A stretch of 5,294 nucleotides of DNA from Elusimicrobia bacterium RIFOXYB2_FULL_49_7 (GTDB lineage: Bacteria; Fibrobacterota; OXYB2-FULL-49-7), in contig MGVN01000205.1 of NCBI GenBank assembly GCA_001800515.1, positions 1 through 5,294 of the forward strand, written 5' to 3'. Every line of letters begins with the position of its first letter. Positions within the stretch are counted from its first letter, which is position 1. The notes beneath the pieces are model-generated. The model had not been told where the DNA came from and ran no database searches. It was given only the letters and a program-made list of their open reading frames with translations. Shown one piece after another: positions 1 through 5,046 of the stretch. A program made the position numbers and the translations under genes.

Positions 1-1
1 C

Positions 2-355
2 ACGCTTCAACGTTTTCGCCAGGCGCTTGACGAGGATTTCAACACCGAAAAATCCCTGGCCGTGCTGCATGAATTCAAAAAAGACATGCTCTCCACACTT
101 CACACCGCACCCGCCGCCTTGCGCGCGGCGCAGGCAAAAGCATTCACGCTTATGCTGGAAGGCCACCTGGGAATAACGCCGCCACAACCGGCGCAGTTTG
201 CACCTGAAATAATACAACTCAAGAATGAGCGCGAGCAGGCGCGCAGGCAGAAACAGTGGGCGCTTGCCGACAGCCTGCGTATGCAATTAGAGCAGGCCGG
301 CTACCAGGCGCTGGACAACCCCGACGGCACCTCGACACTTTTGCGGAAAAAATAA
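2..355 (+). CDS. cysS: Cysteinyl-tRNA synthetase, C-terminal part (5' end outside window)
   Basis: This is the last 117 codons of a class I cysteinyl-tRNA synthetase, the cytoplasmic enzyme that charges tRNA-Cys with cysteine. The frame is open from base 2 and ends in TAA at 353-355. The visible part begins with the DALR-type helical segment (ALDEDFNTEKSLAVLHEF), which matches the usual 'AMDDDFNTPxALAVLFEL' of the family. It ends with the characteristic tail: EREQARRQKQWALADSLR, an EQAGY turn, then a 'DNPDGTSTLLRKK' strand that corresponds to the family's 'DxPxGTxxRR'. The HIGH and KMSKS catalytic motifs and the zinc ligands lie upstream and cannot be checked. The stop codon shares one base with the rlmB start (TAATG), so the two are almost certainly cotranscribed and translationally coupled. 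A cysS-rlmB neighbourhood is common in bacteria. The identification is secure for a partial gene. Confidence 0.93.
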   Translation, partial: TLQRFRQALDEDFNTEKSLAVLHEFKKDMLSTLHTAPAALRAAQAKAFTLMLEGHLGITPPQPAQFAPEIIQLKNEREQARRQKQWALADSLRMQLEQAGYQALDNPDGTSTLLRKK

Positions 356-1101
356 TGAGCGATTACTTATCCGGCAGGAACCCCGTACGCGAAGCACTTA
401 TCTCCGGCCGCAAGGCCATCAACAAAATTTACATGTCAAAGCAGGCGCACGGCACGGCCATCACCGACATAATCCGGCTTGCGCGGGAAAAAAAGGTGCC
501 GCTGCACCACGTACCGCCTGAAAAAATTGATTCATTCACGCAGGAAAACAGCCAGGGTGTAGTGGCGGAGATCGCATCCGTAACCTACTATGACCTGGAC
601 GGCTTATGGGAAGTGATCAAGGATAAGGAACGGCCGCTGATAGTCGTTCTCGACGGGATAGAAGACCCTCACAACGCAGGCGCCATCATACGGAGCGCCG
701 TGGCGCTGGGAGCCGACGGCATCGTGCTTGGTAAATGGCGTTCCGCGGGTTTGACCGAAACCGTTACAAGAACGTCGGCCGGCGCCAGCGAACATATTCC
801 GATAGCACGCGTTACGAACATAAGCGAAGCCTTAAGGCAGCTTAAGGAATACGGTTTCTGGATAGCAGGCGCGGAGGCGGGCAACCGGCCTGTCGGCGAA
901 GAAAAGTTTTCATTTCCCCTTGCCGTAGTCATAGGCAGCGAAGGATACGGCATTCACAGGCTGGTAAAAGAACAGTGCGACTACCTTGTTTCCATACCGC
1001 AGGCCGGGACTATTTCGTCGCTTAACGCTTCGTGCGCCGCGGCAATAGTTCTTTACGAAATATCGAGGCAGAAGCTGCCGGCGCCAAGTTCAGGGAAATA
1101 G
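355..1101 (+). CDS. rlmB: 23S rRNA (guanosine-2'-O)-methyltransferase RlmB, SpoU family
   Basis: A complete 248-residue SpoU/TrmH-superfamily enzyme, the usual RlmB length. The family methylates the 2'-OH of G2251 (E. coli numbering) in the 23S peptidyl-transferase P loop, using SAM bound in a trefoil knot. Residues 1-75 form the substrate-binding domain, starting SGRNPVREAL and ending in ENSQGVVAE. The knotted catalytic domain follows. Motif 1 is VLDGIEDPHNAGAIIRSA (about 98-115, with N107 and R113), motif 2 is IGSEGYG (193-199, E196), and motif 3 is SIPQAGTISSLNASCAAA (213-230, N224). I start it at ATG 355 because family members begin just before this SGRNPV block, and because that ATG overlaps the cysS stop with GGAAA seven bases upstream. 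The frame is open further upstream, but that part lies inside cysS. The end overlaps the convergent FAS1 gene by 12 bases. Confidence 0.95.
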   Translation: MSDYLSGRNPVREALISGRKAINKIYMSKQAHGTAITDIIRLAREKKVPLHHVPPEKIDSFTQENSQGVVAEIASVTYYDLDGLWEVIKDKERPLIVVLDGIEDPHNAGAIIRSAVALGADGIVLGKWRSAGLTETVTRTSAGASEHIPIARVTNISEALRQLKEYGFWIAGAEAGNRPVGEEKFSFPLAVVIGSEGYGIHRLVKEQCDYLVSIPQAGTISSLNASCAAAIVLYEISRQKLPAPSSGK

Positions 1102-1515
1102 CACGGAATCTATTCCGTGCACAAGGCCGTTTCTGCATTCGATGTCGGCTTCTATCACCATAGCTTTATTGACAGAAATACCGTCGCAGGGATATACATC
1201 CAGTTTCCCGCCTTCCAGCGTCTCCAACCTGCGCAATTCCATTATCTTACCTATGGAAAGATACCCGGCCACCATGTGATAACTAACCACCCTGGCAAGC
1301 CATCGCTTACTGGCAAATAACCGCTTCCTGTCCGCGGAATCCAGTTTTTCAAACGCCTCGTTGTCGGGCGCAAAAATAGTTACCGGCCCCGTGCCGCCGG
1401 TAACCGTCTCAAGGCCGCCCTGGCGCACTGCCATTGCAAAAAGAGAGTAATCGCTCTTCTGCATAAGAACGTCTTTTATTGTTTTTATTTCTGTAATTAT
1501 AGAACCTGTCTTCAA
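1090..1515 (-). CDS. Single-domain fasciclin (FAS1) protein
   Basis: A 141-residue protein made of almost nothing but one FAS1 (fasciclin/beta-Ig-H3) domain. Visible landmarks are the H1 motif TIFAPDNEAFEKL (46-58), the central YH pair in VVSYHMVAGYLS (77-88), the strand region TLEGGKLDVY (99-108), and the H2 motif NGLVHGIDSVLFP (129-141), after which the protein ends. FAS1 domains usually mediate adhesion or polysaccharide and matrix contacts on the outside of cells. No signal peptide or membrane segment is visible here, which is unusual for the family. The start is TTG at 1515: an in-frame TAA lies five codons upstream, a strong AAAGGGGG Shine-Dalgarno sequence sits six bases before the TTG, and the first in-frame ATG is only at codon 18, without a clear ribosome site. 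The promoter at 1547-1575 fits this gene. The cellular function is unknown; the domain assignment is strong. Confidence 0.88.
   Translation of the reverse strand: MKTGSIITEIKTIKDVLMQKSDYSLFAMAVRQGGLETVTGGTGPVTIFAPDNEAFEKLDSADRKRLFASKRWLARVVSYHMVAGYLSIGKIMELRRLETLEGGKLDVYPCDGISVNKAMVIEADIECRNGLVHGIDSVLFP
1101..1120. repeat. Perfect 9-bp inverted repeat at the rlmB/FAS1 convergent overlap
   Basis: GCACGGAAT (1101-1109) and ATTCCGTGC (1112-1120) are exact reverse complements around a 2-base spacer, so a transcript would form an 8-bp stem with a 4-base loop. The repeat begins on the last base of the rlmB stop codon and lies within the codons for the conserved HGIDSVL motif of the FAS1 gene. It has no T-tract on the plus side (ACAAGG follows) and only CTATTT on the minus side. 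It may limit read-through or protect the rlmB 3' end, but it is not a textbook terminator. Confidence 0.5.
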
Positions 1516-1546
1516 GGAATGCCCCCTTTATTGATGTTGTAATTTC

Positions 1547-1575
1547 ATTGTATATTATCGTTTTTGCCATGTCAA
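1547..1575 (-). promoter_or_regulatory. Sigma70-type promoter of the FAS1 gene
   Basis: Read on the minus strand, a perfect TTGACA (1570-1575) is followed by 17 bases and then TACAAT (1547-1552), one mismatch from the -10 consensus. A start near 1540 would give a leader of about 25 bases containing the AAAGGGGG ribosome site of the FAS1 gene. Confidence 0.75.
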
Positions 1576-1604
1576 TTGACTTGTAAAAAACGATAAAGTA
1601 TAAT
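1576..1604 (+). promoter_or_regulatory. Sigma70-type promoter of the response regulator gene
   Basis: TTGACT (1576-1581), a 17-base spacer and a perfect TATAAT (1599-1604). The predicted start near A1611 gives a leader of about 26 bases with AGGA before ATG 1637. The -35 box directly abuts the -35 box of the divergent FAS1 promoter, and the two form the palindrome GTCAATTGAC (1571-1580). Both spacers also carry AAAAACGATAA in mirror positions (1586-1596 on plus, 1555-1565 on minus). This could be a shared operator, but no regulator is shown by the sequence. Confidence 0.8.
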
Positions 1605-1636
1605 TGGATTATATTATTTTTTCGAAACAGGATATT

Positions 1637-2326
1637 ATGGATAATATTAACAAGATTCTTGTCGTCGAAGACGTTCCCGCCCAGCAAAAACTCATCCAAC
1701 GCTACCTTGATATCAAAGGCTATCGCTCCGTCCTTGCGGACTCGGGGCGCGATGCCATCGAAAAAGCGAAACAACACCGCCCCAACGTCATAATACTTGA
1801 CCTTTACCTGCCGGACATAGACGGCATAAAGGTCTGCGAAGCGTTGCGAAGCGACCGCGCCACCTGCACAATACCTATTATAATGGTTACCGCGCGCGGC
1901 GGCGTGGCCGATATAATAAACGGCCTTAAAGCCGGCGCGGATGACTACGTCTGCAAACCCTACAATTACCAGGAACTGCTTGCGCGCATCGAGGCCGTGG
2001 CGCGCCGGTACGAACCCGCAATAATCAATGACGGCATAATTAAAAAAGAATCACTGCGCATACTTGTCAACGAAAGAAAGGTCGTCGTCGGAACAAAGGA
2101 AGTTGACTCCGTAACCCGCAAGGAATTCGACCTGCTGTCGCTTCTCGTGACGAAAAGCCCTCAAATTCTAAGCACGCACTCGCTGCTCGATTCCGTCTGG
2201 GGAGACGGGGCCGCCGGCAACTATCACACCCTCGACACGCACATCTATAATCTCCGCAAAAAACTCGGGCGGACTATCGGCAAAAAAATAGTCTCCGTCT
2301 ACGGCTTCGGCTACAAATACGAATAA
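1637..2326 (+). CDS. OmpR/PhoB-family response regulator (orphan)
   Basis: A 229-residue two-component response regulator, a cytoplasmic DNA-binding protein switched by aspartate phosphorylation. The receiver domain (about 6-122) shows the acidic pair E11/D12 (ILVVEDVP), phospho-acceptor D55 (VIILDLYLPD), the switch threonine T85 (IMVTAR), Y104, and K107 in YVCKP. The C-terminal winged helix (about 153-229) has TRKEFDLLSLLV, the recognition-helix region HTLDTHIYNLRKKLG (197-211) and the wing VSVYGFGYKYE, typical of OmpR/PhoB proteins. No key residue is missing. I start at ATG 1637 (AGGA four bases upstream) and not at the in-frame TTG at 1604, which lies in the -10 box. No histidine kinase is adjacent, so the signal and partner are unknown. 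The gene shares a divergent promoter region with the FAS1 gene, making FAS1 a plausible target and autoregulation possible; both are inferences. Confidence 0.93.
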   Translation: MDNINKILVVEDVPAQQKLIQRYLDIKGYRSVLADSGRDAIEKAKQHRPNVIILDLYLPDIDGIKVCEALRSDRATCTIPIIMVTARGGVADIINGLKAGADDYVCKPYNYQELLARIEAVARRYEPAIINDGIIKKESLRILVNERKVVVGTKEVDSVTRKEFDLLSLLVTKSPQILSTHSLLDSVWGDGAAGNYHTLDTHIYNLRKKLGRTIGKKIVSVYGFGYKYE

Positions 2327-2341
2327 TATCTCACTTATACC

Positions 2342-2504
2342 TGATGTTACGCACGTGCCGTTTATTGTAGCCGCAGAGCTTGCTCTGCCTGAAGTTGCCT
2401 TTGCGTCAAAGACAAACGAAAGCAGAGCAAGCTCTGCGGCTACAAAGACAAGGCAAAAACCAAACGGAAAATTTTCTTTTGAAACGGCTCTCTGCGTAAC
2501 ATCA
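2342..2504. repeat. Nested inverted-repeat element, MITE/REP-like, non-coding
   Basis: The outer ends are perfect 12-bp inverted repeats: TGATGTTACGCA (2342-2353) and TGCGTAACATCA (2493-2504). Next inside, GCCGTTT (2357-2363) faces AAACGGC (2482-2488). A perfect 23-bp inverted repeat follows, 2366-2388 against 2422-2444. Each 23-bp arm contains its own palindrome, GCAGAGC-TT-GCTCTGC on the left. The centre has a small CTTTG-CGT-CAAAG hairpin (2399-2411), and the right half a GAAAATTTTC palindrome (2467-2476). There is no open reading frame of note, so it resembles a non-autonomous miniature element or a REP-type unit. I see no convincing target-site duplication. Lying 15 bases after the response regulator stop, it may also act as a transcript end or mRNA stabiliser. 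Confidence 0.65.
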
Positions 2505-2560
2505 CTAATTTACAATATTATTTGATTATTTTTTGAGTATTTTTTTATATGATAATAAGT

Positions 2561-2718
2561 GAAGAGAAGTTCCACCCGGGTTGTCCCGGGAGCGTACTAA
2601 AAGTAGGGGGCTTTTAGTCAATTTCGGAGGCAACCCGGTCAGGTTTTTTCAAATTAAAAAGGGGGGAAGCATGGGGGGGTTAAGTTTAAAGAGAATATGC
2701 CGTTATATTCTCTTTTTT
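2561..2718 (+). ncRNA. Candidate structured non-coding RNA, ends at intrinsic terminator
   Basis: No protein reading frame or recognised RNA family covers this stretch, but it holds several exact complementarities. CCGGGTTG (2576-2583) pairs with CAACCCGG (2631-2638). Inside that, ACTAAAAG (2596-2603) pairs with CTTTTAGT (2611-2618) around a TAGGGGG loop. TCCCGGGA (2584-2591) is a palindrome. The T-run 2644-2649 can pair with the A-run 2656-2660. Long G runs follow (2661-2666 and 2673-2679). The stretch ends in a good intrinsic terminator, which needs some upstream plus-strand transcript to explain it. The AT-rich 2505-2560 contains TATGATAAT (2548-2556) but no well-spaced -35 box, so the 5' end is a guess. 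It could also be a long 3' or 5' untranslated region, or part of a repeat. Confidence 0.35.
2688..2718 (+). terminator. Rho-independent terminator (plus-strand transcription)
   Basis: AAAGAGAATAT (2688-2698) and ATATTCTCTTT (2705-2715) form an exact 11-bp stem around the 6-base loop GCCGTT, and a run of six T's covers 2713-2718. The orientation fits a transcript arriving from the left, although no gene lies within 360 bases upstream. Read the other way, the same hairpin lies about 32 bases past the tRNA-Thr 3' end and is followed by only three T's (the end of the stem) and then AAACTTAA, so it could serve the tRNA only weakly. Confidence 0.7.
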
Positions 2719-2749
2719 CTTTGCTATTCGCTTTCCAATCAAAAACGTT

Positions 2750-2822
2750 AGCCGACGAGAGGAATTGAACCTCCGACCCGCTGATTACAAATCAGCTGCT
2801 CTACCAGCTGAGCTACGTCGGC
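2750..2822 (-). tRNA. tRNA-Thr, anticodon UGU
   Basis: The reverse complement folds into a complete 73-base cloverleaf, discriminator included. The acceptor stem is GCCGACG/CGTCGGC with all seven pairs. The D arm is GCTC-AGCTGGTA-GAGC, the anticodon arm GCTGA-TTTGTAA-TCAGC, the variable loop GGGTC, and the T arm GGAGG-TTCAATT-CCTCT, which closes with one G-T wobble pair. The anticodon TGT (plus-strand 2787-2789) reads threonine ACA codons. The discriminator base is U (A2750 on plus), and the CCA end is not encoded. It is transcribed leftwards, divergent from the MltD-like gene, from its own promoter. Confidence 0.96.
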
Positions 2823-2834
2823 AGCTACCTTTTT

Positions 2835-2863
2835 AAAATAACAAAATATAAGAGAGATGTCAA
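2835..2863 (-). promoter_or_regulatory. Sigma70-type promoter of tRNA-Thr
   Basis: On the minus strand, a perfect TTGACA (2858-2863) is followed by 17 bases and TATTTT (2835-2840). The -10 box ends 12 bases before the tRNA 5' end, giving a short leader of about 6 bases, as expected for a tRNA gene. The -35 box directly touches the TTG start codon of the divergent MltD-like gene. Confidence 0.75.
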
Positions 2864-4276
2864 TTGATTAGACCCTGTACGTTAATTATTTTTATTTTCT
2901 TTACCGCTGCGCCGCATGCATCGGCACAGGAAACACGGACTCAACCACAGGCGCCGCCTTCAATATTTGAAACCGCGCCGGAACTTAACATGAGCGAACC
3001 TTTTATTACCGGAGAAAACACCGGCTCCGGCACGGATTATGATATCGTTTTGTCAACCCGGCGGCCGGCATCCAGACAGATGCTCGACAAGGCGGAACGG
3101 CTATACCGCGAAGCGGTACGCCTCTACGAAGAAGGTAAAACCGGCAAAGCCAGGGAATGCTTTAACACCGCCCTGCAAACGCTTCAATACGCCGATAACG
3201 ATGCTCATGTGTACTACCAGATGAAAAACGAAATGGATAATCTTTTCCGCGGGTTGCGCTGGCTTGTATCCGGGCATACAGAGTCGGATAATACGCTTGA
3301 TAACAGGCAGTATACCATACCTATGACCGTCGAAAATAAACTTGTGGAAAAATACATGGCGCTGTTTTCGCAGGGCAAGCCTTCCGCAAGGATAAGAAAA
3401 GCCCTGTCTATATCCGGTAAATATCGTAAGATGATATTAACGATATTAAATGAATACGACCTGCCGCGGGAGCTTGTATACCTGCCGATTATAGAAAGCC
3501 TCTATAACTTAAACGATTGTTCTTCCAGGGGCGCGGTTGGCATATGGCAACTGATGCCGGAACGCGCGCGGGCGCTTGGGCTTAAAGTAAACTACTGGAT
3601 AGACGAGCGAAAAGACCCCGAGAAATCAACCGTAGCGGCGGCGCGGTATTTAAAATACCTGCACCTTATGTTCGACGACTGGCACCTGGCGCTTGCCGCA
3701 TACAACCGCGGTGAATTCGGGCTTGCGCGCGACATCGAGGCGGCCAAAGCCGTAACGATAAACCAGATAAGCAACCGGAACGCAACGCCGGACGAAACGG
3801 AATATTTCGTTCCCCAGTTTATCGCCTGCACACTGGTATGCGACCGCGCATTTTCTTCCGGAAATGCGCCGGCACTCGAAGAACCCGAAGATTTTGATGA
3901 AGTTATAATAAATGAAATCGTTGATATCGGCATAATAGCAACGTGCGCCGGCACAAACTCCTGGCGCATCCGGCAGCTTAATCCAGCCCTTAGAAGCTGG
4001 TGCACCCCGCCGAATTATCCCAATTTCAAGCTGAGGATTCCGCACGGCACAAAAAAGAAGTTCATTGCAGCCCTGGCTGCCGTACCGGACCGCAACCCAT
4101 CCCCGGGGTACATAAAATATGTAGTCGCCAAAGGCGAATGCGTCAACGACATCGCAAAAAAATTCCAGACCAGCGTATGGTCAATAAAAAAAGCAAACCG
4201 CCTCGTCAACATAAAAAACATAAAAACCGGCGAAACACTGATGGTCCGCCCGGGCAAAGAATATTTCACACGTTGA
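2864..4276 (+). CDS. MltD-like membrane-bound/periplasmic lytic transglycosylase with LysM domain
   Basis: A 470-residue secreted peptidoglycan enzyme. This family cleaves the MurNAc-GlcNAc bond to leave 1,6-anhydro-MurNAc, acting in wall remodelling. In order: a Sec signal peptide (1-21, hydrophobic LIIFIFFTAA, cleavage after ASA-21, no lipobox); an accessory helical module (about 70-130, KAERLYREAVRLYEEGKTGKA); and a family 1 SLT domain (about 185-325). The SLT domain has catalytic E211 in LPIIESLYN, then RGAVGIWQLMP (222-232), LALAAYNRGEFG (275-286) and ETEYFVPQFIA (311-321). After it come the linker typical of MltD (CAGTNSWRIRQLNPALRSW) and one LysM peptidoglycan-binding domain (416-463). 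Start TTG 2864 is chosen because an in-frame TAA lies at 2849-2851, AGAGAG precedes the TTG by seven bases, and the next in-frame ATG (codon 43) would remove the signal peptide. ATG 2857 is out of frame. The function is confident; the exact Mlt subtype is less so. Confidence 0.9.
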   Translation: MIRPCTLIIFIFFTAAPHASAQETRTQPQAPPSIFETAPELNMSEPFITGENTGSGTDYDIVLSTRRPASRQMLDKAERLYREAVRLYEEGKTGKARECFNTALQTLQYADNDAHVYYQMKNEMDNLFRGLRWLVSGHTESDNTLDNRQYTIPMTVENKLVEKYMALFSQGKPSARIRKALSISGKYRKMILTILNEYDLPRELVYLPIIESLYNLNDCSSRGAVGIWQLMPERARALGLKVNYWIDERKDPEKSTVAAARYLKYLHLMFDDWHLALAAYNRGEFGLARDIEAAKAVTINQISNRNATPDETEYFVPQFIACTLVCDRAFSSGNAPALEEPEDFDEVIINEIVDIGIIATCAGTNSWRIRQLNPALRSWCTPPNYPNFKLRIPHGTKKKFIAALAAVPDRNPSPGYIKYVVAKGECVNDIAKKFQTSVWSIKKANRLVNIKNIKTGETLMVRPGKEYFTR

Positions 4277-4301
4277 TTTACCCGCCTGATTTTGGTATCA
4301 T
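4273..4301 (+). promoter_or_regulatory. Extended -10 promoter for the TrmH-family methyltransferase gene
   Basis: TTGATT (4273-4278) overlaps the stop of the upstream gene. A 17-base spacer ends in TGG, and the -10 box is TATCAT (4296-4301, one mismatch from consensus), giving an extended TGnTATCAT element. Transcription should begin about seven bases later, at 4308-4309, that is, at the ATG itself. No Shine-Dalgarno sequence precedes that ATG, consistent with a leaderless mRNA. Confidence 0.55.
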
Positions 4302-4308
4302 CATCCCG

Positions 4309-5046
4309 ATGCCTCACAAAACAATAACATCGAAAGAGAACGCGCGCCTTAAGCACGTCCGCAAACTGATTGCCGACAAGGACTACCGTTATGAAACCCG
4401 GCAATACGTTATAGAAGGGCCGCATGCGCTCGGCCGTATCGCGCGCGTAAACGAGTTGTTTGTGCGCGCCGGCGCCGCGCTGCCACAGGTAGCGGCGGAT
4501 TCGATTTATTGCGTTGAAACACGCGCGTTCGGCGCTATAGCTTCGACTGAAAACAGCCAGGGTATAGTGGCAACCGCACCGATAAACGTTCTCGGGGCGG
4601 AACGGATTTCAACCGGCGGCCGGTACGTGTTGCTTGATAGAATACAGGATCCCGGCAACATGGGTGCAATTATACGCAGCGCCTGCGCGTTCGGTTATAA
4701 TGCCGTTATAATAACCCCCGGCTGCGTTGACCCGTTTTCCCCGAAAGTCGTGCGTGCCGCCGCGGGCGCGCTCACCGCAATTGACATTATCCAGCTTAAA
4801 AGCCAGGCCGAACTTGCACATCACCCCATAATTGCCGCAAGCATGGACGGTAAAAACATAGCCGCTTTCGCGTGGCCCGATCATTTTATTATTGCCGTAG
4901 GCAGCGAGGCGGCAGGATTGTCGCCCGAAATCCGCGCCATGGCCGCAGACACGGTAGCGATACCCATTAAAGACGCCATGGAATCATTAAACGCCGCCGT
5001 GGCGGCAGGAATACTTTTATATCTTGGTTCAGCGAGGAATTTATGA
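4309..5046 (+). CDS. TrmH/SpoU-family RNA 2'-O-ribose methyltransferase
   Basis: A complete 245-residue SAM-dependent RNA methyltransferase of the trefoil-knot SPOUT class, expected to act on rRNA or tRNA in the cytoplasm. The N-terminal substrate domain begins ITSKENARLKHVRKL and continues with YVIEGPHAL, as in the RlmB/TsnR-like group. Knot motifs are LLDRIQDPGNMGAIIRSA (108-125, N117, R123), PFSPKVVRAAAGA (142-154), VGSEAAGL (197-204, E200) and IPIKDAMESLNAAVAAG (218-234, N228). The family-typical ENSQGIVA (81-88) also appears in RlmB. The frame is open back to 4000, but that part overlaps the MltD-like gene and is unlike the family; homologues start at about ATG 4309. There is no ribosome site before this ATG, but a good promoter is placed for leaderless expression. 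The stop shares its last base with the next start (TGATG). The exact target nucleotide cannot be told from sequence. Confidence 0.9.
   Translation: MPHKTITSKENARLKHVRKLIADKDYRYETRQYVIEGPHALGRIARVNELFVRAGAALPQVAADSIYCVETRAFGAIASTENSQGIVATAPINVLGAERISTGGRYVLLDRIQDPGNMGAIIRSACAFGYNAVIITPGCVDPFSPKVVRAAAGALTAIDIIQLKSQAELAHHPIIAASMDGKNIAAFAWPDHFIIAVGSEAAGLSPEIRAMAADTVAIPIKDAMESLNAAVAAGILLYLGSARNL

Noticed and set aside
256..354. Upstream extension of rlmB to ATG 256.
   Set aside because: It lies entirely inside cysS in another frame. RlmB proteins begin just before SGRNPV, and ATG 355 shows the normal stop/start overlap.
1604..1636. In-frame TTG at 1604 as the response regulator start (11 extra residues).
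   Set aside because: It overlaps the TATAAT -10 box and has no ribosome site. ATG 1637 has AGGA and starts the receiver domain at the usual distance.
1409..1777. Minus-strand reading frame of 122 codons across the divergent promoter.
   Set aside because: It runs through the FAS1 gene in another frame and the AT-rich promoter region, with no recognisable domain. It is a shadow, as are the minus-strand frames within the rlmB, MltD-like and TrmH-family genes.
2366..2444. The 23-bp repeats as a CRISPR or phage attachment site.
   Set aside because: There are only two copies, in inverted orientation with a 33-base gap that is itself part of a fold, and no cas or integrase gene is present.
2634..2671. 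Resemblance to the SRP RNA core: CCCGGTCAGG (2634-2643) and GGAAGCA (2665-2671), with AACCC/GGGTT able to pair outside them.
   Set aside because: The invariant short CC-GGAA-GG type tip is replaced by a T-run/A-run and a G-run, and the 3' partner GCAGCC is absent. Such departure from a highly conserved RNA makes chance more likely. A covariance search for bacterial small SRP would settle it.
2661..2679. Two long G runs as a possible G-quadruplex.
   Set aside because: Only two runs are close together. Folding would need the runs to be split or distant ones recruited, and the sequence alone does not support it.
2864..2892. Promoter-like TTGATT-17-TATTTT on the plus strand at the start of the MltD-like gene.
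   Set aside because: It lies within the codons of a convincing signal peptide, and starting after it would leave a protein without export signal. The match comes from AT-rich hydrophobic codons.
4000..4308. Extension of the TrmH-family gene to ATG 4000.
   Set aside because: The added 103 residues are a basic, low-complexity shadow of the LysM-coding region and do not resemble the family.
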